A stretch of 64,000 nucleotides of DNA from Marthasterias glacialis (Eukaryota; Echinodermata; Asteroidea; Forcipulatida; Asteriidae): NCBI GenBank assembly GCA_911728455.2, contig OU452240.1:1240001-1304000 (forward strand), given 5' to 3'. Positions 41,896 through 54,500 of this stretch are shown piece by piece. Each line of letters opens with the position of its first letter. The stretch's first letter is position 1. The position numbers and the translations under genes are program-made. The notes beneath the pieces were generated by a model. The model saw only the letters and a list, made by a program, of their open reading frames with translations, ran no database searches and was not told the DNA's origin.

Positions 41896-43689
41896 TCTAG
41901 ACGGTTATTTTTAGGAGAGCTGATCGGGCTTGAAGACGGATGAAAGTAAGATTGGAAGCTATTCGAGAGCAAAGAGATCGATAAGCCGTTTAATTTATTT
42001 ATTTATTACCCAAAGTTTCTTCTTTTAAGATCAAGATTGCTTTGAAGAGTTTTGGAGAGACAATGTTGAAGAGCAAGAGACGATTTAAAGTAGAGGGTGG
42101 AATAATTGAGTGATGTTGGAGAGTGGAAAGAGGATGCCGAAGGATGGGGGAGAGAAAATGGATTGAGATTAGACCGGAAAAAACAGAGTTGGGACTCGTC
42201 CCCAAGTACCATTATCAAAGTTTCCGATAGCGTCTCAGATTTCTTTTGGGGAATTTAAAGTAGGCCCTCTTGTGTTCATAAACCCTCAGTGCAGCTGCGT
42301 ATTAGTGTAATAAGGGTAAATGCCGACTTCTGGATGACCAAAAGTATGATTCAGAAAAAGTTATTCTCATAAAGCTACGCTTGGAAAACAAACAGATTAT
42401 GATTGAAATTGATTGTTGAGAATAGAAAAAGCAACAAGCACATGTTAAAATCTGTAACAAAGTTCAAAATTTTAAGCCTGGGCCAATTTACTTGTTCATC
42501 GGAATTTCAACATGTTCGAAAGAAGAAAAAAGGGAAAAATCTTTCAAAAGTAAATAGTTTTTTATTTTTTAGTCTCATTAATAACCCCAAATCCCAAGGC
42601 ATTTTAGTCGGGGCCCCGCCTTTCTGTGTCCACGAATATCTCGCACCCAAAGTCCATACCAGTTGACTTGGATAACGTTGGTCTGCCTGTCTCCATGCCG
42701 AACACTGATGGATTGGCTTTGCAGTAGTGCACCCACCCACGATAACCAGGACATGGATTGGGTAGAATTCTCGGTTGTCAAATTAAAATATTCCCGGAGA
42801 TAGTGCCAATGGAGTGTAGGAGTACATTAAAAGCAACATCAGGGGTCTGGGTGAAGAAAAATTGAAACAAATTATAGATGTCAGTCAGAGAATGATTTGA
42901 TCCGTCAATTTTTTTTATTCCAGCAACATATTTCGACGGAACATGCTTAGTGTACACTGCTAATATTGAGTCAGCTAAATGATGATTTATTGTTAGCAGA
43001 TTATACACTTTGTGACAGCATTTCGATTAAGGGAAATTATTCGCTGTCAATTTTTTTTCTTCAGGGAACGGGTGAACAGTTATTTTTAAAAGTGAACAAA
43101 TGGTTATAAATGTCGTATTATGCTTAGGTATAAATAGCTGTTTTCTGTTTTTAATAAGTATTCATAATGTAAAGATATTGGAGGCCATTATGTCATAAAT
43201 ACATATTCGGTAACAGGGTTTGGCCAAATAAATATTGCCTGTAGTACTAGTGTTTCACTTCTAAATCAAAAGTGTCTGCGCTTTCAGAGTGAGTTATCGA
43301 TCCTGTGTGAACGACTTCACTTACTGATGGCCTAATTTTGGAGTCAGATTGCCGCGGGGGGTTGGATTTCAGACATGGCTGTCTGTGCCATCTACACGTA
43401 CGCTATTATGGGGCAGTAGGGTAAGGGTGAATATTTTGAGCATGGGGGAGAAATTCCACTGTTATTCATGTTACCTTAACCATGGTTCCGAACTTTTTTT
43501 TCCCCGATGATTTTGCGACGTGGGGGTTGGAATTTTGTCTTGACTTTACGGATTTGTACGTTTTACAAGTATCATCCAGATGTTCTTGTTTGTAATAAGA
43601 CTAATCCAAGCAGCTCGTTCATGGGCGTTTACACCAGTGCAGCTATGGCTGCCCCACTACATGCAGCTACTGACTGCCTAGGTACATAA
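41896..43689. other. Intergenic, nothing recognised
   Basis: AT-rich. No gene, SINE or clear inverted repeat identified. Confidence 0.4.
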
Positions 43690-44095
43690 CTATGTTCTGA
43701 CACCCCTATGTTCCGAAACCCGTATGTTCCGACCCCCGTTCTGTCATCCATATGTTCTGACACCCCTATGTTCTGACACCTATGTTCCGACACCCCTACA
43801 AATCTATGTTCCTAAACCTAACCCCTTACCCTAGCATGTAGTTAACGAGGGGTTATCGGAACGTATGGGTTATCGAAACATAGGGGTGTCGGAACATAGG
43901 GATGTTGGAACATAGGGGTGTCGGAACATAGGGGTGTAGGAACATAAGGGTGTCAGAACATAGGGGTGTCGGAACATAGGGGTGTCGGAACGTACGGGTG
44001 TCGGAACATAGGGGTGTCGGAACATAGGGGTGTCGGAACATAGGGGTGTCAGAACATAGAGGTGTCGGAACATAGGGGTGTTGGAACATGGAGCA
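43690..44095. repeat. 16-bp minisatellite (CGGAACATAGGGGTGT) with an inverted arm
   Basis: About 14 units of CGGAACATAGGGGTGT at 43860-44095. The complementary form (ATGTTCCGACACCCCT) recurs at 43690-43800, so the arrays face each other. It explains the HPYVPTPLCSDT-like minus-strand open frames. Confidence 0.85.
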
Positions 44096-44189
44096 TTCAC
44101 CTTAGGCCTATGGTCTACCACTTTGGGAGTCAAATTGCATGTGAAGATGTGATGCACATCTAACCACAGGCATTACCCAAGAGGTGCTG

Positions 44190-44366
44190 CAGGCCTCGAT
44201 CCTAAGAAGAACGGGGGCAGGCCTTTGCTGGCCAAATCAGAGAAATGGTACAAGGGCATGCTGGCCAAGTGGGTAGTGACAGTGCAATTTCTCTGAAGGG
44301 CATGCTGGCCAACTCGTCAGGGCATGAGGCCAATGGCCTTGGTGGCCTCGGTTAAGATCAAGGCCT
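44190..44366. mobile_element. MITE, CAGGCCTCGATC family, copy 1
   Basis: Left CAGGCCTCGATCCTAAG, right GTTAAGATCAAGGCCT; flanked by GGTGCTG on both sides (44183-44189 and 44367-44373). Copy at 54250-54426. Confidence 0.8.
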
Positions 44367-44450
44367 GGTGCTGTGCATGGTAATAACACACAGGGAATCG
44401 GACTCCAAAACACCCCTATGTTCCGATAACCCTCCCAAGATCTACACCCT

Positions 44451-44486
44451 AGGGTTAGGGTTAGGGTTAGGATTAGGATTAGGGGT
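44451..44486 (+). repeat. Short interstitial telomere-like tract
   Basis: AGGGTTAGGGTTAGGGTTAG followed by GATTAGGATTAGGGG. Next to it is a further CGGAACATAGGGGTGT unit. Confidence 0.8.
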
Positions 44487-44599
44487 GTCGGAACATAGGG
44501 GTGTAACCCCCAAAATGGCACAACAAAGAAATATTGTGGGTGATGACGTCGGGTGATTTGGTTCAGTGTGTTCAAAGGGGGAGTAAACCTTAATGTAAC

Positions 44600-46340
44600 A
44601 TAGGACACCATGCACATGTAGTTGCTATTAAGCAGGAAGTATTACTTGCTAAGCACAAATAAACAGGGTACCAGTTATAAACCTTCATTACAGGTTGGGA
44701 ACCTGTTTTGTTGAGTTTAACTGTTTCTAAGCTTAGCAAATTTAAAGTGTGTAGCATCTTTGAAATTAGACAAATTAAAACAAGTCCACAGTTCACACAG
44801 ACCTGGTTTCAAGCCTGAAAGGTTATTTTGTATCAGTATGATCTAGTCTAATAGAGTAAGAATGGCATTGACAGGCTTGAAATGAAGTCTAACAGGATGG
44901 TTAATTAACATTAAGTTCATGCATTGAATTGTTAAGTTATGCATAGTCTTTGTTTCAAGCCTGAGAGTTTATTCACCATATCCTTTGCAGGAAAAACAAT
45001 AACTGCCATATCAGGCTTGAAATCAAGTCTAACAGGCTATTTAGCTAATGCATTTAGATTCAAATGCCTAGTCTTTTCGTACCTGTATCAGTCACTTTGT
45101 CTTTATCACCAATGTTGTACCTCCTCTGTATGAAGTACCCTGTTAAATAAACCACAAAATGCATTTAAAAGCAACTCTGTTTAATAACTTGAAATGTACA
45201 TGTAGGGTAAAAAAAAAGAAAAAGAAAAAAAAGCTGTGAGATATAACCGTCTGTCAGAAAGGTGTATTTCATCTATATTTTCTTGCCTCGGTATTATAAA
45301 TTATGAATAAATTATGTTATTACAAATACATAACTGTAATTGTGTGAAGAATTTATATACTGTAATTAAAACTGCGAAGGGGAGATATATATTTGTATAT
45401 TGGTGAGCTGATCATTTTATTTTACAATTCTTTATTAAAGACGCAAGGTCCGATTTTCGACCCGAAAATTTAGATATAGATTCGAGAAAGTTAGAAGCTT
45501 TCATTTAAGGTGTTGAGTGAAAAAAAAATCCGCCAATAATAAGTGGTAGTTAAATTAAAAACTAAAAATGACTTATTGTCGATATTATCTCACGTCCATC
45601 AGTCATGTGTAAACACTTTTGACTGTTGCATGTATTTTGTGCATTTCCAGGGTGTATGTGAAAGAGGCCTTGCACTTAAGCTTTTTTTAAAGTAGCCCAA
45701 GGGGCTAGTAAACTGTGCATTTTACTTGCCCCCAGGAAGTTTTTGTTGCCCAAATTTGAAACATGTATTGTCATAAATGCATCTTTCTGATACTAATGGT
45801 AGCGATCACAACCAGTTTAACAGTCAAATGAAGTTACACTCACACACTCAAAAATAAATTAACACATTTCTAAAATGTATTTTTCTCATCTGAAAAGGAA
45901 GAAGTATGAGCATTATAAACAAGTAAGTTGCACAGTTTTTAGTAGCCTACAGGGCAAGTTGAGAAGTGGTGTTTACTAGCCCATAGCAGTTTTTACTAGA
46001 CAATGTACGCTGGGCTAGTGCTAAGCGTGAGCCCTGCATCATGTCAATTTGTACTTTTGGCAAAAATCAGGCCATGCAACTTGTAACTGCTTTACCATCT
46101 ACATGTACTTATTAAGTTGTTTTGAAACACACATTGGATTTTTTTAACAAAATCTCTACTTCTAGTAGTACTACTACTATCCAATAAAATTTCATCTTAT
46201 TTACATTATATTGCAACACCGTTTCGCTGAAAACATTAAGCTTTTTCAGTCATTTTGGATAAAATGAAACACACACTTGGAAAAACTTACTTGTGAACTT
46301 TTGTCAGAAATCACTTATTTGAAGAAAAGATGCAAAGAAG
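44600..46340. other. Intergenic with inverted repeats
   Basis: About 44805-44900 and 44950-45045 are two related palindromes (TTTCAAGCCTGAAAGG / CAGGCTTGAAAT). About 45640-46040 has GGGCTAGTAAAC/GGGCTAGTGCTA phrases and may be another dispersed repeat. No gene recognised. Confidence 0.45.
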
Positions 46341-46346
46341 ACTTAC

Positions 46347-46467
46347 CACCTGGGAACTATTGACTCCTTTTGATGGTCTATAACCTGTACTACTTTCTGT
46401 TCTGTTCTCCACAAGTTTCTGTTCTCCATCATCTCCGACAGTTGACGAACAATCGAAGGCCTGTCCA
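46347..46467 (-). CDS. Weak candidate exon, unknown product
   Basis: Acceptor ctaacag and a strong donor gtaagt (minus strand). 121 nt, open with phase 1 in, 2 out (RPSIVRQLSEMMENRNLW ...), so it would join 48,429-48,531 in frame. A second frame is open too, which weakens the case. No homology recognised. Confidence 0.22.
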
Positions 46468-47326
46468 CTGTTAGATACCACCTTTCTCTTCAGCCTGCCT
46501 CATTTTCTTCCCCCATCGCACTTGACCCTTCAAGACAATCTTAGCAGGTCAGGATGTAGTTAAAACTTATACACCTGCAAAGGTCCCCCCATATAAATAA
46601 AAAAACCTGAAGTTAAGATGCCTCCCCCCTACTCCCATGAAGTGATAATCCTTCTCACAAAACCACAAACACTCTTCAAATAAAACTTCAAGCCAATAAA
46701 CAATTTTTCAGTATTCTTTTCACAAATATTTTAATTGAAATATGAATGTTCCGTTATTTATATATCTACATTTTTACACATAAAACTCAAAAGGAAAACA
46801 AAAAAATCGGTCTGGTGACCATTAAAATCTAGTCGCAAAACAACGTACAGAATTTGTGCACATCTTAAACGATAAATTAAATGCAACACATTGATTAGAA
46901 TTCAAAAACATCTTCAGCTGGTCAAAAGTAAATTCATCAGCATAATTCATATGAGTGTGGTTAACTACAAATACTTGATTTGAACCTGTTACCGCTGGAT
47001 TTCAATTTCAGTGCTTTACCAAGTAGTCAGCCAAATCAGGTATTAAAAACTTCTGGTAAGGTTTGCGGTAACACCATGGAAATAATCTCTACATGAGTTG
47101 TGACGGTTTTGAAAAAAGATTAGGTGTTACAACACTACGCAGGTTCTTTTTAGAAATACATGTACCACAACTCCGTCATAGAGACATTATTTCCATTGTA
47201 TTACTGCAATCTCTACTAGATTGTATCCCACCATGCAGCTCCAAAAAACCCTGCTTAGTTTGTTTGTTGGCTTTTTTTTTTTTTTTTGGGGGGGGACAAA
47301 TTAAATTTTTTTAAAGTGGCCTCTCG

Positions 47327-47490
47327 ACACCGGGCACACTCAGTGGTTTAGTAGTTAGCTGCTCTAGAATGCTGGGGTGGGTTCGAATCCCACTGAGTAG
47401 TAAACCTGTGGGTATTTTTTATGCAAGACTCTGGACAGCACTGAGTATACAGTGCTTGTTACACATCGGTGCAAAGATAAAACCCAAAAA
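47327..47490 (+). mobile_element. tRNA-derived SINE, copy 3
   Basis: GTAGTTAGCTGCTCTAGAAT, GGTTCGAATCCCACTG (B box), tail GAGTATACAGTGCTTGTTAC. Confidence 0.75.
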
Positions 47491-47861
47491 AATATTCGAC
47501 CACATTTTGTTGAAGTATTTCTCTAAATACCTATACTAAGCTGCTACCATCTTGGTCATGTTCCCAGCACCATGCAAAAGCAGAAATGACTACTGATTCT
47601 CGCTAACCAAAATAGGCACCAGACTATTCTGTCCTTTCCGGGCTGACTGGATCGGTCCATTAAAAAAATATTATAAAATTATAAAATAAAATAACATTTT
47701 GAGTTTGGTATTTACCTAATAATCAATTTCTCCCCCTACAACTTTTTATTGCCAAATTCATAAAAAAAAATTTAAAAATAAATAAAAAAAATTGTTATCC
47801 ACACATTGCTTCAGTAAAACGTTTGACAGAAAAGTGAAAAATGTAGATTCAGAATAATCAG

Positions 47862-48108
47862 GGCCCAATTTCATGGCTCTGCTTACTGTGTCATTCTGCG
47901 CTTACGAAGACCATTCGCCGCGTACGAGGTTAGTGCCGAATTTCTGCGCTAGCTGTGTAAGCACGGAATCCTTAGTTACATGAACTACGCACGCGCACAA
48001 GCAAAAATTCCTTGCTAACCCGTGAAATACACTTAAGGGCAGAATTTTCTGCTTCCGCAAGCGCCGATTTTTTGCTTACGGTAAGCAGAGCCATGAAATT
48101 GGGCCCTG
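47862..48108. mobile_element. Fold-back MITE, CCAATTTCATGGCTCTGCTTA form
   Basis: GGGCCCAATTTCATGGCTCT at the left; AGAGCCATGAAATTGGGCCC at the right. A decayed relative ends near 50040. Confidence 0.8.
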
Positions 48109-48428
48109 AGTTTGGTCGTATGATTTGCAATCTGAAATGTGGCTCTAATCTAGTTAGATTTGTTAAGTAACACGTATACAAATACCCAATGCCAATACAC
48201 AAATAAAATCATAATTTTTATCTCCTTTCATAAACGAATACAGTAACTTCTTCCTTAATGAGCTTCCAACGACACCCGATGTATGCCATGTGTCGTGTAT
48301 TACACGCCATTTTTTTCCGTGCCAGAAAATGGGCGGTGTGACTTTTATATTTTTGTGTGAAATTCGAAGCTTAGAACAAAGGTCACTCGGACATTCCACT
48401 ACGGAGCGTGCACAGTGCATGCACTCAC

Positions 48429-48531
48429 CGTTTGATGCTTTCGTTTCACTCCACACACAGGACGGGTGGTACTGGGAATTATGATAAAATTCACCCATTG
48501 TGCGGTTTTCGTTCCAACTCATCAGATGATC
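48429..48531 (-). CDS. Weak candidate exon, unknown product
   Basis: Bounded by acceptor ttttgtag and donor gtgagt, open in phase 0 in, 1 out. It encodes DHLMSWNENRTMGEFYHNSQ then YHPSCVWSETKASN. Product unrecognised. The open frame also runs on past the donor, so the boundary is not forced by a stop. The surrounding sequence looks partly repetitive. Confidence 0.25.
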
Positions 48532-48790
48532 CTACAAAACTAAGACATTTCACACAGTTTACTAATCTCCGTTCAAACTTAAACTAACCTTTCAGGCATC
48601 TGAGAATTCCCTTTTTTGGCACAAAAACAGCCCCAGTAAAAAGTATATAAAAGCGAACAGACAATCAGGAATATAAACTAAACTCATCTTTCTATCAAAT
48701 TTTCTTTGCACTTCACAAAAAAAAAAAAATTGAAATAAAATAAAAAATCATAGAAAGTTAAGTCATGGAGAATGCGTACAGCCACTATCC

Positions 48791-48908
48791 TGTTGGTAAG
48801 TGATGACGTTTTGATCCGGAAGTGCAACATAAATGAACGATATCCTTACAACTTCCCCAACCTTTGTTACACTGCACTTCCGGCTCCAAAACGTCATCAG
48901 TTGCCAAC
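48791..48908. mobile_element. Short palindromic MITE
   Basis: GATGACGTTTTGATCCGGAA at the left; TTCCGGCTCCAAAACGTCAT at the right; about 118 bp. Confidence 0.75.
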
Positions 48909-50440
48909 AGAATTGGTCAAAAGGTACGAAATCAACAAAACAACGAGAGAGCGACAACATTCCAAGTCGTGCTCCAGCAAAATTAGTAAATTACATTTGT
49001 AGGTCGTCAGTTTTTTTAAATTACTTAAAATCATTCACAGGTTGGTTCGTTATTTGAAAGTAGGTCAGAAATTAGATCAAACATGTCAAACTAGACTTGC
49101 CTTCATGTCTCTGACTGTTAACGTAATCAGCAAAGTACTGCTTGGCACAGCAAAGTAATGCAGATGGTTTCATGATTAAGGGTCTCATTCAAATCTGGAC
49201 TTGTGCAAGTTGATTAAATTCCTTCCAAACATGGTGTATGTGGCTACGTACCATTATTGCTTCAGTTATTGTGACAAACTCCATGATCTCCTCATTTCTA
49301 TGCAAAATACATCTATATTTTTGACATTATTCACATTATTTACAATATTTATGATACACTTTATTATTTTGTTCATAAACAAAATACAAAATAATTTCAT
49401 TAATACCTGTAGATACAACCTCATCAAATGTTCTCTGAACAAGGAACTGCATCAAATTTTGACCGTTGAACATTTTATGGCCTAACCCTTCAACTGATCA
49501 TTCCTTATCCACCGTGGTTTTTGAATATGCCAAACTACAGTGGTGAATGCACTTACACAGTACACAGTCAACCCTCCTACTGTCTGACCACTCAATTTTA
49601 TCCACTGTGGTTTTGAATTAGGGAATAACCGTATGAGGGTTGGGTTGGCCGCTGTTGATGGATTGAGCCAAGGGGTGGGTCCATTAACAGTGGCCAGCAT
49701 GCAACTAATGTTCCCATTAATAAATACTTTTTACCTAACAAATTTTTTCGGGACGACCTTTTCGGGACTCCTGTATTCATGTTCAGGGGCCATAACTTTA
49801 GGTTGCTCAGAAATCGCATGGTACCTAATCTCTGTAGACAAGATTCAGTATTAATACATATTTTGTTGAGAACCAGACCACTGAAAGCTAAAATACCATA
49901 ATTGGAAATACTTTGGTTGGTGTTCAGCTTTAAGCTTTGAATAAATGCGGTATGTACTAAGTGAGTACCAGCTAGTGACATACACGTAGCCAAAGCCACA
50001 CAGTTTTGGCTTACGGTAGACAGAGCCATGAGAATGGGCCCTGATTGTTTGCACAAGTCAAAGGTCAGAATTTCAAACAAAGGAAGTGTTCAGGAAATAC
50101 ACACGAAGGTAGCATCTTAAAGTTCAGGCAGTGATAAAAGGCAATTATATGCAAACAGTCAGGTCTGGAATTTCATCTTTGAGAGGGCAAGGCCACTTTC
50201 ATTTTGCAGAGGGTACTTCCATTGGAAAATCTCAAAGTCTATGGGAAACTTTTGAAGGGGCACCAAGGCCAAGACCGGGGGCAACAGAGGGCCATGGCCT
50301 CCGTTGCCACTGTGCAATTCCAGGACGGAACAGTTGAAGATGAAATAAAAAAAGGTTCTTCTGTAAGAAAAGTCTCATAAACCATATGCACATGACGTCA
50401 CTGGAGTGGGCCAGCCTCACATAGGTCGAAAGAAGGTTGT
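48909..50440. other. Intergenic
   Basis: AT-rich. About 49830-50044 contains the right end of a fold-back MITE (CAGAGCCATGAGAATGGGCC). About 50240-50310 is an inverted copy of the 10999 repeat family. No gene recognised. Confidence 0.4.
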
Positions 50441-50830
50441 GGCGTGTCTTGGCTGAGCGGATAAGAACACCATTAGCAGAGTGTGGGTTCGAGTCCCGGT
50501 CGTGACACTTGTGTCCTTAAGCAAGACACTTAACCATTATTGCTGCGTCCTTCGGATGGGACGTAAACCCGTAGGTGCCGTGTGTTGTGTAATGCACGTA
50601 AAGGAACACAGTGCACTTGTCGCAAAGAGAAGGGGTTCGCCGCAGTGTTCCTGGTCTGATCGACAGCAGATTGCGCCACAGCACCTTGTAAACCGTTACA
50701 TGGTGCTGTGTAAAGGGACAAGTCTCATACTTCAAAAACGTAACACCGCATACCTTGCAGGTAAAAATACTGGACGCTTTGAGACGCCCATCGGGTGTGA
50801 TAAACCGCTCTATATAAACTGCGTATTATT
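50441..50830 (+). mobile_element. tRNA-Leu-like SINE, most complete copy
   Basis: Head GTCTTGGCTGAGCGGATAAG (A box) and GTTCGAGTCCCGGTCGTGAC (B box). Body CACTTGTGTCCTTAAGCAAG, tail CCGCTCTATATAAACTGCGT. Fragments at 13612, 24165 and 40827. Confidence 0.8.
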
Positions 50831-51062
50831 ACTATATTGATCATTGGTCCATCTTGTGCGGTGCGCGTACATACATATAATATAGCTGTAGGTTTCCACT
50901 GCTTCATTTTTCGTTTACCTTGAAGATGGCAGCAGGTTGACGTCAATGCACACGGTTTTTTGAAGACGAACTTGAATCATGGCTTAACTTCAGCCCACAA
51001 CAGATTCCGAGAAAGTAGTTTTCTGAAAAGCATTTAACCTTTGTTGAAAATCTATGCTCGCT

Positions 51063-51116
51063 TTTATTTACTTGTATGCGAGAATACGTAGCGGCAGTGG
51101 CAGAGAGAATTTTATT
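51063..51116 (-). terminator. Candidate LIN9 polyadenylation signals
   Basis: Two AATAAA hexamers on the minus strand (51111-51116 and 51063-51068), about 380-430 nt after the LIN9 stop. They suggest a 3' UTR of about 0.4 kb. Confidence 0.5.
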
Positions 51117-51496
51117 CAATTTGAAAATATCTGCTGAGCTTCAATGGAGGCTCATAGAATTTTTTTACGTATGTGAAAGTGAAGCGCAAAGGAACATAAT
51201 GCCATACTGGACCTGTGCGTCACTTTGATCAAACTTGGCTAAGCCGACGTTAGGGGTCAGATGGAAAACTTCGATCAAACCCGGTTGTCTTGAGGTCAGG
51301 TGTACCAGGGACATGCAAAGTGACCTTGGAGTAAGCTTTTGTGAACTTCACATCATCACATACAAACAAACAAAACCATCAGTGGCTCTTTGTATCCCTT
51401 GATCTATTGTAGGTTTGGGAGGGGGGGGGGGTAACATGGAGGTCAAAGGTCACCTGATCGGCTCAAGTAGAGCAGGGGGGTTCAGGGGAAGTTTCT

Positions 51497-51599
51497 TCAG
51501 TAGTCCGTGTTTTTCTCCGCGAAGGCGTGAAGGTTCCCCATCTGGCTCATGCCGCTTTGGATGTGAGCAATGTGGATTTCTACGTTGTCTTGGAAACAT
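51497..51599 (-). CDS. LIN9: LIN9 last coding exon
   Basis: 103 nt ending in TGA. CFQDNVEIHIAHIQSGMSQM then GNLHAFAEKNTDY, almost identical to the C-terminus of human LIN9. Acceptor cctctgcag. Confidence 0.97.
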
Positions 51600-54500
51600 C
51601 TGCAGAGGAACAACAATAACAAAATATGAAAGGAACAGTTCGAAGAAGTTCGGAAATCACTCAAAAAAAAAAAACAAGAAATATTCTTAAGAATTAGAAA
51701 CAATTCTTGTAAAAGTACTTTCCAATAAAGATCTGAAAAAAGAAAATGCCCGTTCAAGAAGTTGTCCATGTAGGATATGGTACAAGTTGGTTCGAATAAT
51801 TATTTCTTATCATTGCAGGCCTCGAATTAACCCACGGCACCCACAGCAATTGCTGTGGTGCCCTGTGCTTTTGCTGTGGTGCCTTTTGCAAAGTTCCATA
51901 CAAATTTATATTTTCCTGATAGAAGTGCCCCTTACCAGAGGAAAATTGCCATGCCCCTTCTGAGCTAAGTTCAAGGCCTGTCATTGGATCAGGCATGCCA
52001 ATCTTATCAGAGTCCAAAATTTGGGTCTTGATTTACCATAGAGTGGAGTATTTTGATGGATTTGGTACTGTACCCCCAAACCACCCACTCTTAGCATGAG
52101 GCCAGGCATCCCAATCTTATCAGAGTCCAAACATTTGGGTGTTGTGTTTCCATAGACTGGAGTGTTTTGATAGATCTGGTACTGTACCCGCAAACCACCC
52201 AATTCTCAGCATGAGATCAGACACACCAATCTTATCAGAGTCCAAACATTTGGGTGTTGAGTTACCAATAATCCATCAAAATACTCCAGTGCTTTGATGG
52301 ATTTGCTACTGTACCCCCAAACCACCCACTCTTAGCATGAGGCCAGGCATACCAATCAGAATCTTAAAATTAGGGTGTTGAGTTCCCATAAGAATGGAGT
52401 ATTTTGTGGGCTACAGCTGGGTCTCTCTCTAAAGACACTGGGGTTTTACGATTTGTATAAAATTTGATGTCCGTTCAAAGAACTCACCTGAGATTTGAAG
52501 GATCAATCTTCTTCTTAATTTCATCTAAAGATTCATTCAGCGATTTGAAACCATAAGAGTTCATATCATTCTTGGCTAACGACTGTAAAATGAATAATAA
52601 TAAAAAGTTAATATAATAATAATACACAGTTCTTATATAGCGCTTTATCACATCCGAAGGCGTCTCAAAGCGCTTAGAATTTTTATTTACAAGGTATGCG
52701 AAGCTATGTTCGAAATATAAGACCCATGTAACGATTTCGAGGTGCTGTGGTATTTCAATAAAATATCCAAGAAAAAAATAACATAAAAATACAATAGCCT
52801 TTTAGCCTTTGAGAAAGACTCAACTTGGATCGAAACGTGAGGACATGGATCGAAACGCGAGGACATTAAAAATTGTTTGCCAAAATACGATACATAAAGA
52901 AAAGAGCACAACTTTAGTTAAAACATTAGGTTAATTGATTGTTGATTAACCCTAACAGTCCCTATTCCATCAAACTCTAACAGCAGGTTTTGTTGGATTT
53001 TGTTGGACTGGGTACTGCATGAGTAAACTGATCATGCTTTACATGGGTTCAGGCATACCACCATAATCAGAGCCCAACAGTTTGGGTGTTGAGTTACTGA
53101 ATGGTGTTGGACTGAGGACTGCATGAGTAAACTGATCATGCTTTACATGGGTTCAGGCATACCACCATAATCAGAGTACCACAGTTTGGGTGTTGAGTTA
53201 CTGAATAGTGTTGGACTGAGGACTGCACTAGTAAACTGATTATGCTTTACATGGGATCAGGCATACCACCATAATCAGCGTCCAACAGTTTGGGTGTTGA
53301 GTTACCATAATGGTGTTGGAATTTGTATGAGTGGGGAAGGATCCTAGTAAATCACTTCATCATCGTTCCTAGTTTTCGATAAAGCTAGCTTCTTTCTCAG
53401 TCTGTGATTAGGAAAAGGCAGACCGTGTCCGAATTGGTGGCTACGGCTTAACAGCCATGTAAACATCAATAGGCCGCATTTTTGACAGCAAGAGGGCGCA
53501 ATACTAATTCCATTTTAAAAGTACAAAAATAATTCAAAAAAATTAAAATACAAATTTCCCAAGCAAATTTCTTACACTGATTACATGGTAAAACTGTCAA
53601 TAAAAAAAAACCATCAAAAGTTGTAAATTAACTACTTTATTAGAAGTGTCATTGGATCCGGTTTACCACACTATTTCCATGGTTTGACCCCCAATCTACC
53701 CCAAAGGGCGCCCTCTTGCAGTCAAAAGTAAGGCCCATTGAAACACAACATATCCTCAGCACACACCCATAGCAACAGCCACAGCCATAAATTCGGATCA
53801 CAAAATAGTCTGGTACCTATTTGAAAAAATGGCAACAAGCACTTCCCTACGCATTGTGAACAGGCAGAACCTGACACAGATACACACCTTTATTTGCAGC
53901 ATCAACGACGTTAGGCTCGCTATCAGATCATTCAGCTTTGGATTCTTGACGGCTTGGTCCCCAAGTGCTAAGTTTGCATCGTGGACCATCTGACTGGCCT
54001 CTTGGTCACACTGTAATCTGTCTGCCGTGGGCTCGGACAAAGGTGGTAATCCCTGCTCTGGAGCAATCTAAACCGTTGACAAAATAATAAAAGTACGAGG
54101 ACAAATTAGTGTCCGGTGCACATGGTGAACAAATACTACTTGGAGCAAGTTCGATCAAAGACCATAGTTAACCACAGTTCGACTAACTCTGATCGAACTC
54201 ACACTAGTCAACGATGCATGGACTACTATAGTCGACACTTCGCAACCAGCAGGCCTCGATCTTAAGAAAAACAGGGGCAGGCCTTTGCCGGCCAAATCAG
54301 AGAAATTTTACAAGGGCATGCTGGCCAAGTTGGTAGTGACAGTGCAATTTTTCTGAAGGGCATGCTGGCCTACTTGACAGGGCATGAGGCCAATGGCCTC
54401 GGTGGCCTCGGTTAAGATCAAGGCCTAAACCAGCCTATCGAGGTTGGTTGATTGCTGATTACCAATAAGCCGTTTCGAAAGCACAGTGCAGAGGGGACCA

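Larger units (their letters stand above)
46468..48428. other. Region between the two weak candidate exons
   Basis: Contains an inverted-repeat element at about 47055-47220 (GGTAACACCATGGAAATAAT / ATTATTTCCATTGTATTACT; relative near 27200), SINE copy 3, a fold-back MITE (47862-48108) and AT-rich tracts. Confidence 0.5.

Noticed and set aside
43853..44157. HPYVPTPLCSDT repeat protein on the minus strand
   Set aside because: A 16-bp minisatellite read in three frames gives this periodic peptide. No start context or splice sites support a gene.
48163..48428. Downstream part of the 119-codon minus-strand open frame
   Set aside because: It continues past a good donor into sequence that looks like a dispersed element (GTGTCGTTGGAAGCTCATTA). 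Only the part before the donor is kept, as a weak candidate.
50441..50515. tRNA-Leu-like gene
   Set aside because: It is continuous with a long body shared by other fragments in the window, so it is a SINE head.
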